Positions 17,442-29,395 are shown, numbered from the stretch's first letter. The stretch: DNA of 64,000 bases from Actinomadura mexicana (GCF_900188105.1 NZ_FZNP01000025.1:1-64000); one strand, 5' to 3'. The notes: generated by a model not told the origin, from the letters alone. Translations and numbers: made by a program.

Positions 17442-20300
17442 GTGACCGTGACCGACCATCGTGAGCACGGAGAGCTGGTGGAGGCGCTGCGGGCGGCCGG
17501 GGTCAGCGGGGTGGACGACTCGGCGCTCGCGCGGTCCCTGTACTCCTCGGACGCCTCCCTGTACCGGGTGCCGCCGCGGGTCGTGGTGACGCCCCGTGAG
17601 GCGGGCGAGCTGCCGGTCGTCCTCGCGGTGTGCCGGGACGCCGGGGTGCCGCTCACCATGCGGGGCGCCGGGACGTCCATCGCGGGGAACGCAGTCGGGC
17701 CCGGGGTCGTCGTCGACGTGAGCCGGCACCTCGACCGGGTCCTGGAGATCGACCCGGAGGCGGGGACGGCGCTGGTGGAGCCCGGCATCGTGCAGGCGCG
17801 CCTGCACCGGGCGGCGGCGGAGCACGGGCTGCGGTTCGGGCCGGATCCGTCCACCCGGACGCGCGCCACGCTCGGCGGGATGATCGGCAACAACGCGTGC
17901 GGGTCGCGGGCGCTCGGGTACGGGCGCACGAGCGACAACGTGCTCGGCCTCGACGTCGTCACCGGATCCGGGGAGCGGCTGCGGCTCGGCGACGTGCCGG
18001 GGGCCCACCCCGGCAGCGTCCTGCTGGAACGGCTGCGGGGGCTGGTCGGCGAGCACCTGGCCCTCGTGCGGACGGAGTTCGGGCGGTTCGGCCGGCAGGT
18101 CTCCGGTTACTCGCTGGAGCACCTCCTGCCGGAGAGGGGCTTCGACGTCGCCCGCGCGCTGGTGGGAAGCGAGGGGACGCTCGCACTGACGCTCGCGGCC
18201 CGGGTGCGGATGGTCCGGGAGCCCGCGCACCGGGCGCTCGTGGTGCTCGGGTACGGGTCGATGGCCGAGGCCGCCGACGCCGTCCCGGCGATCCTGCCGC
18301 ACGGCCCGGTCGCGTGCGAGGGGCTGGACTCGCGGATCGTGAACGTCGTGCGGGAGCGGCGGGGCGCCGGCGCGGTGCCGCCGCTGCCGTCCGGGTCCGG
18401 ATGGCTGCTGGTGGAACTGGCCGGATCCGAGCCCGGGGCGCTGCGTTCCACGGCGCGCGAGATCGCCGCAGCGTCCGGCTGCGCCGACTCGGCGCTCGTG
18501 GAGGACATGGCGCTGGCCGACGCGCTGTGGCGGATCCGCGAGGACGGCTCCGGGCTCGTCGCGCGCACGCCCGCCGGCGAGCAGGCCCACGCCGGGTGGG
18601 AGGACGCGGCCGTCCCGCCCGAGCGGCTCGGCGCTTACCTGCGGGAGTTCGAGACGCTGCTGGCCGGTTACGACCTGTTCGGCGTCCCGTACGGGCATTT
18701 CGGCGACGGGTGCATCCACGTCCGGATCGACTTCCCGTTCGGGCGGACCGGCGGGACGCGCGTCTTCCGGGAATTCCTGAACGAGGCGGCCGCGCTGGCG
18801 GCCCGGCACGGCGGCACCATGTCCGGCGAGCACGGGGACGGGAGGGCCCGCAGCGAGCTGCTGCCGCACATGTACTCGGCCGGGGCGCTGGCGCTGTGCT
18901 CGGCCGTCAAGGACGTCTTCGATCCGGACGATGTACTCAATCCCGGCATCATCGTCCGCCCGGCGGCCGTGGACGCCGACCTGCGCGCCGTGCAGACGAT
19001 CCCGCTGAACCGGGGACTCGGTCTCGCCTACCGGGACGACCGCGGCGACCTGTCCCGGGCCGTGCACCGCTGCACCGGCGTGGGAAAGTGCCGCGCCGAC
19101 AACACCGGGGCGGGCGGCGTGATGTGCCCGTCCTACCTGGCGACCCGGGAGGAGAAGGACTCCACGCGCGGACGGGCCCGCGTCCTTCAGGAGGTCGTCA
19201 GCGGGAAGCTCGGCCCGGACGGCTGGCGGTCCGAGGCCCTGCACGACGTGCTCGACCTGTGCCTGGCCTGCAAGGGCTGCGCGTCCGACTGCCCGACCGG
19301 CGTCGACATGGCCTCCTACAAGGCGGAGGCGCTGCACCAGCGGTACCGGGGGCGGATCCGGCCGCGCTCCCACTACGCGCTCGGCCGGCTCCCGCGCTGG
19401 ACCCGGCTCGCCGCCAGGGCGCCCGCGGCGATCAAGGCGGTCAACGCGGCGATGCGGTCGCGCGCGCTGAAGCCGCTGCTCGCCTGGGGCGCGGGCATCG
19501 ACCGGCGGCGGACGCTCCCCGCGCTCGCGCCCGTGACGTTCCGGCGCTGGTTCGCCTCCCACCGCAGCCCGGCGGGCCGCAACGGCGACGTCGTGCTGTT
19601 CGTGGACAGCTTCACCGACGCGTTCTCCCCGGAGGTGGGCCGGGCGACCGTGCGGGTGCTGGAGCACGCCGGCTACCGCGTCACGGTGACCGAGCGCCCC
19701 GTGTGCTGCGGGATCACGTGGATCTCCACCGGGCAGCTGGACGGGGCGCGGGCGCAGGCGCGCCGCACCGTCCGCGCGCTGCTCCCCCACGTCCGGCGCG
19801 GCGCCAGGGTCGTCGGCATGGAGCCGTCGTGCACCGGGGTGCTGCGGTCCGACGCCGAGGAGCTGCTGAGGGGCGTGGACGCGGCAGCCGCCCGCGAGGT
19901 CGCCGCCGCGACCCGCACCCTGGCCGAGCTGCTCGCCGAGACGCCGGACTGGACGCCGCCCGACCTGTCCGGCGTCACCGGGATCGCGCAGCCGCACTGC
20001 CACCACCACGCCGTCATGGGCTGGGCGAAGGACGCCGACCTGCTGCGGAAGGCGGGCGCGGGCGTCGAGCGGCTCGGCGACTGCTGCGGGCTGGCCGGCA
20101 ACTTCGGCGTCGAGAGGGGCCACCACGAGGTGTCGGTCGCCGTCGCCGAGCAGCGGCTGCTCCCGGCCGTCCGCGCGGCCGGGGAGGACGCCGTGGTCCT
20201 GGCCGACGGGTTCAGCTGCCGCACGCAGCTGCGCGAGCTGGCGCACCGCGACGGCGAGCACCTCGCCCAGCTCCTGGCCCGCCGCCTGCCGGAGCGCTGA
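17442..20300 (+). CDS. Fused FAD-linked oxidase / 4Fe-4S protein (GlcD-GlcF type)
   Basis: 952 residues. The N-terminal half is a PCMH FAD-binding domain (MRGAGTSIAGNAVGPG, about 70-85; GNNACGSRALGYGRTSDN) with the FAD-oxidase C domain containing GTMSGEHGDGRARSELLP. The C-terminal half has two ferredoxin motifs, beginning CTGVGKC and CLACKGCASDCP, then two CCG heterodisulfide-reductase-type motifs (RPVCCGITW, GDCCGLAGNFG). Such fusions oxidise D-2-hydroxyacids such as glycolate or lactate and pass electrons to the membrane pool. Start is GTG 17442 or 17448; neither has a clear ribosome site. The substrate is not established. Confidence 0.88.
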   Translation: MTVTDHREHGELVEALRAAGVSGVDDSALARSLYSSDASLYRVPPRVVVTPREAGELPVVLAVCRDAGVPLTMRGAGTSIAGNAVGPGVVVDVSRHLDRVLEIDPEAGTALVEPGIVQARLHRAAAEHGLRFGPDPSTRTRATLGGMIGNNACGSRALGYGRTSDNVLGLDVVTGSGERLRLGDVPGAHPGSVLLERLRGLVGEHLALVRTEFGRFGRQVSGYSLEHLLPERGFDVARALVGSEGTLALTLAARVRMVREPAHRALVVLGYGSMAEAADAVPAILPHGPVACEGLDSRIVNVVRERRGAGAVPPLPSGSGWLLVELAGSEPGALRSTAREIAAASGCADSALVEDMALADALWRIREDGSGLVARTPAGEQAHAGWEDAAVPPERLGAYLREFETLLAGYDLFGVPYGHFGDGCIHVRIDFPFGRTGGTRVFREFLNEAAALAARHGGTMSGEHGDGRARSELLPHMYSAGALALCSAVKDVFDPDDVLNPGIIVRPAAVDADLRAVQTIPLNRGLGLAYRDDRGDLSRAVHRCTGVGKCRADNTGAGGVMCPSYLATREEKDSTRGRARVLQEVVSGKLGPDGWRSEALHDVLDLCLACKGCASDCPTGVDMASYKAEALHQRYRGRIRPRSHYALGRLPRWTRLAARAPAAIKAVNAAMRSRALKPLLAWGAGIDRRRTLPALAPVTFRRWFASHRSPAGRNGDVVLFVDSFTDAFSPEVGRATVRVLEHAGYRVTVTERPVCCGITWISTGQLDGARAQARRTVRALLPHVRRGARVVGMEPSCTGVLRSDAEELLRGVDAAAAREVAAATRTLAELLAETPDWTPPDLSGVTGIAQPHCHHHAVMGWAKDADLLRKAGAGVERLGDCCGLAGNFGVERGHHEVSVAVAEQRLLPAVRAAGEDAVVLADGFSCRTQLRELAHRDGEHLAQLLARRLPER

Positions 20301-20313
20301 CCGCCCGGCGCGG

Positions 20314-21060
20314 CTAACCGCCCAGCGTGCGCGAGAGGGTGAGCGCAGCGGTGTGGACCGCGGGGGCCACCGCGGCGAGCCGCATCCGGGCCGCCCAGCC
20401 CGAGACCGACAGCGCGCCGAGGACCAGGCCCTCCGGGCCGAGGACGGGACTGGCGGCGCAGACGATCCCGCGGCCGGACTCCTCCCGGTCGTAGGCGACG
20501 CCCTCGCGCCTGATCGTCTCCAGCTCCCGGGCGAGCAGCCCCGGCGCGGTCACGCTGCGCTCGCTGGCCTTGACCAGGTCCGACTCCAGCACACCCCTGG
20601 CCACCTCCGGCGGGGAGAACGCGAGGATCGCCTTGCCCACCCCGGTCACGTGCGCGGGCAGCCGCCCGCCCACCTGAGACGGCAGCCGCGGCCCGCCTGG
20701 GGAGCCGAGGATCTCCACGTAGACGACCTCGCCGCCCTCCAGCACCGCGAGGTGGACGGTCTGCCGGGTGGCCTCCCGCAGGTCCGACATGTACGGGACG
20801 GCGGCGTCCCGCAGCACCCGCTGGCGCGGGACCCGCTGCCCGATCTCGAACAGCCGCAGCCCGAGCCGCACCCGCGGGCCCCTGCGCTCCAGCAGTCCGG
20901 CGTCCACCAGGTCGAGGGCGATGCGGTGCGCGGTCGACTTCGGCAGGCCGCTGCGGCGGGCCAGCTCGGCGGCGCCCAGGCCGTCGTCCTCCGGACGGAA
21001 CGCCGACAGCACCGCGACGACGCGGCGCAGGAAGCTCTCCTCGGACGGGACGGGCGGCAT
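20314..21060 (-). CDS. IclR family transcriptional regulator
   Basis: 248 residues from ATG 21060. The N-terminal winged helix is in LGAAELARRSGLPKSTAHRI, and the C-terminal effector domain has VHLAVLEGGEVVYVE, THVTGVGKA-like HVTGVGKAILAF, and GIVCAASPVLG. IclR proteins of this kind often control aromatic or short-chain acid catabolism. It is divergent from the hydratase-dehydrogenase-aldolase operon, with 94 bp between starts, and probably regulates it. Confidence 0.88.
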   Translation of the reverse strand: MPPVPSEESFLRRVVAVLSAFRPEDDGLGAAELARRSGLPKSTAHRIALDLVDAGLLERRGPRVRLGLRLFEIGQRVPRQRVLRDAAVPYMSDLREATRQTVHLAVLEGGEVVYVEILGSPGGPRLPSQVGGRLPAHVTGVGKAILAFSPPEVARGVLESDLVKASERSVTAPGLLARELETIRREGVAYDREESGRGIVCAASPVLGPEGLVLGALSVSGWAARMRLAAVAPAVHTAALTLSRTLGG

Positions 21061-21069
21061 GAAAGAAGT

Positions 21070-21086
21070 GTCCCACCACGCGGGAC
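21070..21086. promoter_or_regulatory. Inverted repeat in the IclR/hydratase intergenic region
   Basis: GTCCC-N7-GGGAC lies between the divergent IclR gene and the catabolic operon. It is a short but symmetric candidate operator; binding is inference. Confidence 0.35.
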
Positions 21087-21154
21087 GTCCGCATTGCCCG
21101 CGGGGGTCGCAGCGGGAGAGGCTCGCCCTGCCCACACGAACGAAAGGACGGCCC

Positions 21155-21952
21155 ATGGACCCGGGTTCCGTGGAGAAGGCCGCGGCCGCGCTGCTCGACG
21201 CGTACGCCACCGGCACTCCCATCTCGCCGCTGACCAAGGACCATCCGGACATGTCGGTGGCCGACGCCTACGCGGTCCAGCTCGCCCAGGTCGAGGCCTG
21301 GACGGCCGCCGGCGCGCGGATCAAGGGCCGTAAGGTCGGCCTGACCTCGGCCGCGATGCAGCGCCAGATGGGCGTGGACCAGCCGGACTTCGGCGTGCTG
21401 CTGGACACGATGTTCCTGCCGGAGAGCGCCCCGATCGACGCCGGCCGGTTCCTGCAGCCCCGGATCGAGCCGGAGGTCGCGTTCGTGCTGGGGCGCCCGC
21501 TGGCCGGTCCCGGGGCCACGACGGCGGACGCGGTCGCGGCCGTCGAGTACGTGCTGCCCGCGCTGGAGGTGATCGACTCCCGCATCGCGGACTGGAAGAT
21601 CACCCTCCCGGACACGATCGCGGACAACGCCTCCAGCGGCGGCGTCGTGCTCGGCACCCGCCCGGTCCGGCTGGGCGACCACGACCTGTCGCTGATGGGC
21701 TGCCTGCTGCGCCGCGACGGCGACCTGATCGACACCGGCGCGGGCGGCGCGGTCCTCGGGTCGCCGATCAACGCGCTGGTCTGGCTGGCCAACGTCCTCG
21801 GCGAGCGCGGCGTGAGCCTGGAGGCCGGGCACGTGGTACTGCCCGGCTCGATCACCGCGGCCGTGCCGGTCGCGCCCGGGCAGACACTGACGGCGACGTT
21901 CGCCGGGATCGGTTCGGTGACCGCCCGGTTCGGAGAGGAGGAGCTCACATGA
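21155..21952 (+). CDS. 2-hydroxypenta-2,4-dienoate (2-keto-4-pentenoate) hydratase
   Basis: 265 residues, FAH-fold hydratase that adds water to 2-hydroxypentadienoate to give 4-hydroxy-2-oxovalerate. Characteristic stretches are [32 protein letters not shown] (metal-binding glutamates), [11 protein letters not shown] and [11 protein letters not shown]. The ATG follows AAAGGAC. A closely related 4-oxalocrotonate decarboxylase is the alternative, but the two next genes are the exact downstream enzymes, which favours the hydratase. Overlaps the next gene by 4 bp. Confidence 0.88.
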   Translation: MDPGSVEKAAAALLDAYATGTPISPLTKDHPDMSVADAYAVQLAQVEAWTAAGARIKGRKVGLTSAAMQRQMGVDQPDFGVLLDTMFLPESAPIDAGRFLQPRIEPEVAFVLGRPLAGPGATTADAVAAVEYVLPALEVIDSRIADWKITLPDTIADNASSGGVVLGTRPVRLGDHDLSLMGCLLRRDGDLIDTGAGGAVLGSPINALVWLANVLGERGVSLEAGHVVLPGSITAAVPVAPGQTLTATFAGIGSVTARFGEEELT

Positions 21953-22899
21953 GCGAAGCGGACCGGGGGGCGCGAGGGGGCGCCCCCTCGCAGGGAACGG
22001 GCGGGGGCAGGCTGACGGCGGCGATCGTCGGGCCGGGCAACATCGGCACCGACCTGCTTGTCAAGCTCCAGCGCAGCGAACTGGTCGACGTCCACTCGAT
22101 GGTCGGGGTGGTCCCGGAGTCCGACGGCCTGGAGCGCGCCCGCAGGATGGGCGTCGAGGCGTCGGCAGAGGGCGTGGACTGGCTGCTGAAGCAGCCCACA
22201 CTGCCCGACCTCGTGTTCGAGGCGACGTCGGCGAAGGCGCACCTGGCCAACGCGCCCCGCTACGAGGAGGCGGGGATCACGGCGATCGACCTGACGCCGG
22301 CCGCGACGGGCCCCCTGGTGTGCCCGCCGGTGAACCTGGACTCGCTGTCGGACGTCCCCAACCTCAACATGATCACCTGCGGCGGGCAGGCGACGATCCC
22401 GATCGTGCACGCGGTGTCGTCGGTGGTGCCCGTGCCGTACGCCGAGATCGTCGCGTCGATCGCGTCCCGCTCGGCCGGGCCCGGCACCCGCGCGAACATC
22501 GACGAGTTCACCGAGACCACGGCCCGCGCGATCGAGCAGGTCGGCGGGGCCGGGCGGGGCAAGGCGATCATCATCCTGAACCCGGTGGACCCGCCGATGA
22601 TCATGCGGGACACGGTGTTCTGCGCGATCCCGTCCGACGCCGACACCGGGGCCATCTCGGAGTCGATCGAGAAAATGGTCGCGGAGGTCGCCGCCTACGT
22701 CCCCGGCTACACGCTGCGGGTCGAGCCGCAGTTCGACGAGCCCCGCGACATCTGGAACGGGATGGCCCGCGTCGCGGTGTTCCTGGAGGTCCGCGGCAAC
22801 GGCGACCACCTGCCGCCGTGGGCCGGCAACCTCGACATCATGACCGCGGCCGCCGCCCGGGTGGGCGAGCAGCTGGCGCGCAGGAAGGCCTCCGCATGA
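21949..22899 (+). CDS. Acetaldehyde dehydrogenase (acylating)
   Basis: 316 residues. It converts acetaldehyde, or propanal in steroid pathways, plus CoA and NAD to acyl-CoA, receiving the aldehyde by channelling from the aldolase. The NAD motif is [12 protein letters not shown] (about 25-36) after an unusual 22-residue glycine-rich N-terminal extension. The catalytic cysteine is in [11 protein letters not shown]. The C-terminal [13 protein letters not shown] is typical of MhpF/HsaG enzymes. The gene overlaps both neighbours by 4 bp. Confidence 0.93.
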   Translation: MSEADRGARGGAPSQGTGGGRLTAAIVGPGNIGTDLLVKLQRSELVDVHSMVGVVPESDGLERARRMGVEASAEGVDWLLKQPTLPDLVFEATSAKAHLANAPRYEEAGITAIDLTPAATGPLVCPPVNLDSLSDVPNLNMITCGGQATIPIVHAVSSVVPVPYAEIVASIASRSAGPGTRANIDEFTETTARAIEQVGGAGRGKAIIILNPVDPPMIMRDTVFCAIPSDADTGAISESIEKMVAEVAAYVPGYTLRVEPQFDEPRDIWNGMARVAVFLEVRGNGDHLPPWAGNLDIMTAAAARVGEQLARRKASA

Positions 22900-23927
22900 G
22901 CGACACCGGCGAGAAGATCCGGATCACCGACTCCACGCTGCGGGACGGCAGCCACGCGATGGCGCACCGCTTCACCGAGGAGCAGGTCCGCGGCGTCGTG
23001 CACGCCCTGGACGCCGCCGGGGTCGAGGTCATCGAGGTCACCCACGGCGACGGCCTCGGCGGGTCGTCCTTCAACTACGGCTTCTCGCTGGAGGACGACG
23101 TCAAGCTCGTCGCCGCCGCCGTGGACGAGGCCGCCCGGGCCAAGATCGCCGTCCTGCTGCTGCCGGGCCTCGGCACGGTCAACGACCTGAAGATGGCGCA
23201 CGACGCGGGCGCGTCCGTCGCCCGGGTCGCGACGCACTGCACCGAGGCGGACGTGTCGCTGCAGCACTTCGCCGCCGCCCGCGACCTCGGCATGGAGACC
23301 GTCGGGTTCCTCATGCTGTCGCACCGGGTGGGCCCGGAGGAGCTGGCGCGGCAGGCCCGGATCATGGTGGACGGCGGCGCGCAGTGCGTCTACGTCGTCG
23401 ACTCCGCCGGCGCCCTCGTCCTCGGCGAGGCGCAGGAGCGGGTCGGCGCGCTGGTCAAGGAGATCGGGCACGAGGCGCAGGTCGGCTTCCACGGCCACCA
23501 GAACCTCTCCCTCGGCGTCGCCAACTCCGTCCTGGCGCAGCAGAACGGCGCCCGGCAGATCGACGGCGCGCTGTGCGCGCTCGGCGCAGGGGCGGGCAAC
23601 TCCCCCACCGAGGTGCTGGTCGCGACGTTCGAACGGCTCGGCGTCCCGACGGGCGTGGACGTGCAGGGCGCGCTGGCGGCGGCCGACGACGTGGTGAAGC
23701 CGTTCCTGCACCGGCTGCCGTTCGCCGACCGCGGCGCGATCACGCAGGGGTACGCCGGCGTGTACTCCAGCTTCCTGCTGCACGCCGAGCGGGCCGCCGA
23801 GCGCTACGGCGTCCCGGCGCACGAGATCCTGCAGAAGGTCGGCGAGGCCGGCTACGTGGGCGGCCAGGAGGACATGATCATCGACGTGGCGCTCCAGCTC
23901 GCCGCCGAGCGCGACCGCGCGTCATAG
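22896..23927 (+). CDS. 4-hydroxy-2-oxovalerate aldolase
   Basis: 343 residues. Class II pyruvate aldolase that splits 4-hydroxy-2-oxoacids into pyruvate and an aldehyde. The metal and substrate residues are in [13 protein letters not shown] (Arg-Asp), and the metal histidines in [16 protein letters not shown]. The C-terminal DmpG-communication domain ([18 protein letters not shown]) contacts the acylating dehydrogenase. It completes the lower meta-cleavage trio. The last 6 bp overlap the opposing HAD gene. Confidence 0.94.
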   Translation: MSDTGEKIRITDSTLRDGSHAMAHRFTEEQVRGVVHALDAAGVEVIEVTHGDGLGGSSFNYGFSLEDDVKLVAAAVDEAARAKIAVLLLPGLGTVNDLKMAHDAGASVARVATHCTEADVSLQHFAAARDLGMETVGFLMLSHRVGPEELARQARIMVDGGAQCVYVVDSAGALVLGEAQERVGALVKEIGHEAQVGFHGHQNLSLGVANSVLAQQNGARQIDGALCALGAGAGNSPTEVLVATFERLGVPTGVDVQGALAAADDVVKPFLHRLPFADRGAITQGYAGVYSSFLLHAERAAERYGVPAHEILQKVGEAGYVGGQEDMIIDVALQLAAERDRAS

Positions 23928-24581
23928 CGCCAGCGGGCTGCGGTCCAGATCGTCCAGGAGGGCGCGGGGGTCGTCGTAGACGGCCGCCGCGCCCGCCTCC
24001 GCCAGCTCGGCGCGGCTCCAGCCGCCGGTGAGGACGCACACGCACGGCATCCCCGCACGCCGGGCGGCCTCGACGTCCCAGCGGGTGTCGCCGACGAACA
24101 CGGCCCGGGCGGCGGGCACCGCGGCGCGTTCCAGGGCGAGCCGGACGAGGTCGGGCGCCGGCTTGGTCGCCTCCACCTCCGAGCCGGAGGTGGCCTCGTC
24201 GATCGCGTCGTCGGCGTCCAGCGCCGCGCGCAGCGCCTTCAGCTCGGCGGTGGCGGCCGAGCTGGCGAGCACGACGCGGCTCCCGCGCCCGGAGCAGGCC
24301 CGCAGCAGGTCGGCGGCGCCGTCGAAGGCCTGGAGCCGCGACCAGTACTGGGCGTACAGGGCCGTGTGCGCGGTGCGGATCCCGTCGTCGGCGTCCCGGT
24401 CCCGGTCGTCCGGGAGCAGGTGGTCCAGCAGCTTGTCCGCGCCCATGCCGACCGCCCGGTGCACGTCCGCCATGGGGACGGTGTGCCCGTGCTGGAGGAA
24501 CGCCTGCCACCAGGTGGCGGCGTGCAGATAGTTGGTGTCGACCAATGTGCCGTCGACGTCGAAGAGCACCGCATCGATCAT
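23922..24581 (-). CDS. HAD-superfamily hydrolase (phosphatase)
   Basis: 219 residues. All four HAD motifs are present: DVDGTLVDT (8-16), VLASSA (about 104), the lysine in TKPAPD (about 139) and GDTRWDVEAARRAG (about 163). The cap lies between motifs I and II, so it belongs to subfamily I, phosphoglycolate phosphatase or beta-phosphoglucomutase-like. It faces the aldolase gene and overlaps its end, so the two are convergent rather than functionally linked. Confidence 0.88.
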   Translation of the reverse strand: MIDAVLFDVDGTLVDTNYLHAATWWQAFLQHGHTVPMADVHRAVGMGADKLLDHLLPDDRDRDADDGIRTAHTALYAQYWSRLQAFDGAADLLRACSGRGSRVVLASSAATAELKALRAALDADDAIDEATSGSEVEATKPAPDLVRLALERAAVPAARAVFVGDTRWDVEAARRAGMPCVCVLTGGWSRAELAEAGAAAVYDDPRALLDDLDRSPLAL

Positions 24582-24674
24582 GCCCCGGCCCTACCCCGTC
24601 CGTCTCCGGGGAATCGGGGACCCGCGCCGATCTCGATCGGTTGCACGGTGCAAGCGTTGGGATAGCGTGGCGTG

Positions 24675-25265
24675 ATGACCCACGAGGAGCCCCGCGCGTC
24701 GACCCCCCGCGGCCTGGCACGCCGGGAGCAGCTCCTGGGGATCGGTCTCGACCTGCTCGCCGAGGGCGGCTGGGCCGCGCTCACGGCCCGGGCCGTCGCG
24801 GACCGGGCCCGGATCCGGCCGGGGCTCCTCCACCACTACTTCAACGGGCTGCCGGGGCTGCACGTGGCCGTCGCGCAGCGGGCCAGCGAGTCGATCGTCG
24901 AGCCGGTGGTGGACGCGCTGGTCGCCGCTCCGGACACGGCGGCCGCCCTGCGGGCGCTGCGCGAGCGCGTCCTGGACATGCTCGCCGGCGAGCGCAACCT
25001 CAGGCTCGCCGCCGAACTGCTGGTCCGGGCGCTGCGCGACCCGCGGATGGGCGCCGAGCGGCGGGACTGGTCGCGGGACGTGCGGGCGCGCGTCGCCGCG
25101 CGGCTGGAGCACCTGCGCCCCGGCTGGCCCGCCGAGCGCCGCGAGGGCACCGCCATGCTCTTCACCGCGGTGCTGGACGGCCTGATGCTCCAGCTGATCC
25201 TCGACCCCGACCTGCCGGCCGACCCCGCCCTGCACGCGACCGAGGCCCTGGCCCAGGATCCCTGA
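24675..25265 (+). CDS. TetR family transcriptional regulator
   Basis: 196 residues. The N-terminal helix-turn-helix is LTARAVADRARIRPGLLHHYF (residues about 36-56), a clear TetR DNA-binding domain; the C-terminal ligand domain is helical and not diagnostic. The ATG at 24675 overlaps a preceding GTG. It diverges from the HAD phosphatase gene by 93 bp. Target genes are not apparent. Confidence 0.85.
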   Translation: MTHEEPRASTPRGLARREQLLGIGLDLLAEGGWAALTARAVADRARIRPGLLHHYFNGLPGLHVAVAQRASESIVEPVVDALVAAPDTAAALRALRERVLDMLAGERNLRLAAELLVRALRDPRMGAERRDWSRDVRARVAARLEHLRPGWPAERREGTAMLFTAVLDGLMLQLILDPDLPADPALHATEALAQDP

Positions 25266-25272
25266 GCGGCGC

Positions 25273-26124
25273 TCAGCCCGGGCGCGCGGGGACGATCGCG
25301 ACGGCGCGGCGGGCATGCCGGAGCACCGCCGTGCTGGTCGAGCCCAGCGGGGCGATGCCGGCGCCCCGATCGCCCAGCACCAGCAGCCCGGCGTCGTCCG
25401 CGGCGCCGTACAGCGCCTCCAGGGGGCGCTCCAGCAGCAGGGACACCCGGATGTCGAGGTCCGGGTACCGCCGGCGCCACGGCGCCACGGCCGCTTCCAG
25501 CTCCGCGGCGCGCGTCTTCTCCAGCAGCTCCCTGTCGTGGAACAGCGCCAGTTCTTCCGCGTCGACCGCGGCGGGCTCCCAGCACGCGTACAGAACGCGC
25601 AGTTCCCACCGGCGCAGCGCCGCCTCTGCCGCGGCGAAGCCCAGCGCCGGATCGCACCACGTCGTCCCGTCGGCGCCCGCCACGACCCGGCGGGGGCCCG
25701 TCCCGTCCTTGACGACGATCACCGGGCGGGAGGCGCCCGCCGCCAGCTCCAGCACCTCCGCGCCCTCGTCCAGCCGCTCGGGGGCCCCGACTACCATCAG
25801 CTCCGCCTCGCCGGACTCGCGCAGCAGCGCGCCGCGGGCCGGGCCGCGGACCAGGCGGCCGCGCACCGCGCCGGTCGCCCCCAGCTCGCGTGCGCGCCGC
25901 GTGCCGCGCTCCAGCAGGTTCTCCCCGACCCGCCGCATGGTCGCCTCCCCGCTGGGATCCTCGTGCCCCTCCGGGTAGGGCCAGTGCCAGCAGTGGCACA
26001 TCACCAGGCCGAGGTCGCGCAGCCGGGCCTCCTCGATCGCCCAGTGCAGCGCCGTGTCGTTCTCCGCCGTCCCGTCGTAGCCGAACAGGACGTGCCCTTG
26101 CTCGTCGCTCTCCACGCCCTTCAT
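25273..26124 (-). CDS. Tandem universal stress protein (UspA)
   Basis: 283 residues with two Usp domains. The first starts GHVLFGYDGTAENDTALHWA; the second starts VVAGADGTTWCDPALGFAA and ends GDRGAGIAPLGSTSTAVLRHA, an ATP-binding pattern of the G-x2-G-x9-G(S/T) type. The start at 26124 follows AAGGAGGGC. Tandem Usp proteins are common in actinomycetes and are often induced by hypoxia or nutrient stress; regulation here cannot be seen. Confidence 0.85.
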   Translation of the reverse strand: MKGVESDEQGHVLFGYDGTAENDTALHWAIEEARLRDLGLVMCHCWHWPYPEGHEDPSGEATMRRVGENLLERGTRRARELGATGAVRGRLVRGPARGALLRESGEAELMVVGAPERLDEGAEVLELAAGASRPVIVVKDGTGPRRVVAGADGTTWCDPALGFAAAEAALRRWELRVLYACWEPAAVDAEELALFHDRELLEKTRAAELEAAVAPWRRRYPDLDIRVSLLLERPLEALYGAADDAGLLVLGDRGAGIAPLGSTSTAVLRHARRAVAIVPARPG

Positions 26125-26231
26125 GTGCCTGCCCTCCTTCTGCCAGTCTGCGCGCTTCGCCCGCACACCAGAAGAGGCGCGTGCGCGACCGCTTCCCGGA
26201 GCGATTAATGTCACGGACGAAGGAGGAGGCC

Positions 26232-26786
26232 ATGAGAAGGCTAGGACGGGTCCGCCGCCGTTTCGGCTTCGACCGCAACGATCTGCGACGCTGCGTCGAC
26301 CGCCGCCAGTGGACGGTCGGCGTCGCCGCCGCGGTGCTGTTCACGGTGCTCGCCCCGCCCGCGTCCGTGCTGCTGGCCGTCGACGCCTACCGCAGCGGCG
26401 TCCGGGCCGAGCACCGCAACGTCCACCGGGCCGTGGCGCAGGTAGTCCACACCGACTCCCAGGGCGGCGCGGGCGTGCGGCACACCTACGCCGAGCTGGC
26501 CTGGACGTCCCTCGACGGCCGGCCGCGGACCACCGTCGTCCCGGCCGACAAGTCCGTCAGGCCGGGCATGGAGCAGCGCATCTGGGTGGACGCGGCGGGC
26601 AATCCGGTCCAGCACCCTCAGACCCGCACCGCCACCCTGGCCACCACCGCCGTGGCCGCGGCAGCGGCCGCCGTCGCCGTGGGGGTCCCCCTCCTGGCCG
26701 CCTACCTCCTCGTCCGCCGCCGCTGCGACCGCCACCGCGACGCCCTCTGGGACGAGAGCTGGACCAGCCTGGCCCAGCACGCCTGA
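26232..26786 (+). CDS. Rv1733c-like membrane protein
   Basis: 184 residues with an arginine-rich N-terminus, a first membrane segment at about 33-58 (VGVAAAVLFTVLAPPASVLL), an extracytoplasmic domain of about 95 residues, and a second segment near 140-162. This is the layout of the Rv1733c family found in the dormancy regulon of mycobacteria. The ATG follows AGGAGGAGGCC. It is divergent from the Usp gene, an association also known in dormancy-related loci. Function unknown. Confidence 0.75.
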   Translation: MRRLGRVRRRFGFDRNDLRRCVDRRQWTVGVAAAVLFTVLAPPASVLLAVDAYRSGVRAEHRNVHRAVAQVVHTDSQGGAGVRHTYAELAWTSLDGRPRTTVVPADKSVRPGMEQRIWVDAAGNPVQHPQTRTATLATTAVAAAAAAVAVGVPLLAAYLLVRRRCDRHRDALWDESWTSLAQHA

Positions 26787-26804
26787 TCGTCTCCCCAGGC
26801 CGCC

Positions 26805-26999
26805 CCCGTTCCGAGCCTCGGCCCGGTCGTCGTCGTGGGCGGGACGGCCCTGTCGCAGGTGTGGCTGTTCATCGTCGCGCCCCTGGTGGGGGCCGTGGTG
26901 GCGGCGGCGCTGCACGGCTTCGCCGGGCCGCCGGAGAAGGAGACCCCGCTCCCGCCCCTGGAGGAGGAGGCCCCCCAGCTCCATGGGGGGCAGCCCGGC
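26805..26999 (+). pseudogene. Aquaporin (MIP family) C-terminal fragment
   Basis: The frame reads SLGPVVVVGGTALSQVWLF followed by IVAPLVGAVVAAALHGF. This is the last loop and sixth membrane helix of an aquaporin; the motif before it would be NPAR-SLGPA, of which only SLGP remains. No start, no first NPA box and no other membrane helices are present upstream, where the Rv1733c-like gene ends 18 bp earlier. It runs without a stop into the opposing argG end. A truncated relic. Confidence 0.65.
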
Positions 27000-27009
27000 C
27001 GGGCGCGGC

Positions 27010-29157
<2,148 letters not shown>

Positions 29158-29358
29158 ATGGAGTCGGTTCGGCAAACAGGCGTTCACCGCCAAAGCAGCC
29201 TGAGGTACGCCGAACCCCGCGCTCGCGGGGCGGCGGGGACGGAAAACTCGGGCGACCCGAAAGCGAAGTGTTTTCTAACGGCGCCGAGAGCTTTCCATCT
29301 GTTGGGCTCCGCGCTCTTCCAAAAGTCGACCCGGTCACGGGAGGATTGGGGAAGGTAA
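29158..29358 (+). CDS. Possible small protein, unrecognised
   Basis: 66 codons starting MESVRQTGVHRQSS after GGAGGGAAACGAG, a good ribosome site. Codon use is not strongly actinobacterial (several A/T-ending codons), and no domain is recognised. It lies 37 bp before a two-gene cassette on the same strand. It could be chance. Confidence 0.25.
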   Translation: MESVRQTGVHRQSSLRYAEPRARGAAGTENSGDPKAKCFLTAPRAFHLLGSALFQKSTRSREDWGR

Positions 29359-29395
29359 CGGAGAGCAACCACACCAACGGAAGCTTGAACTGATC

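Noticed and set aside
17168-20261. Very long open frame on the minus strand opposite the GlcD-GlcF gene, continuing the nar remnant frame
   Set aside because: It is antisense to a well-supported gene, rich in Arg/Pro/Gly with no domains; only its last part (below 17167) is meaningful.
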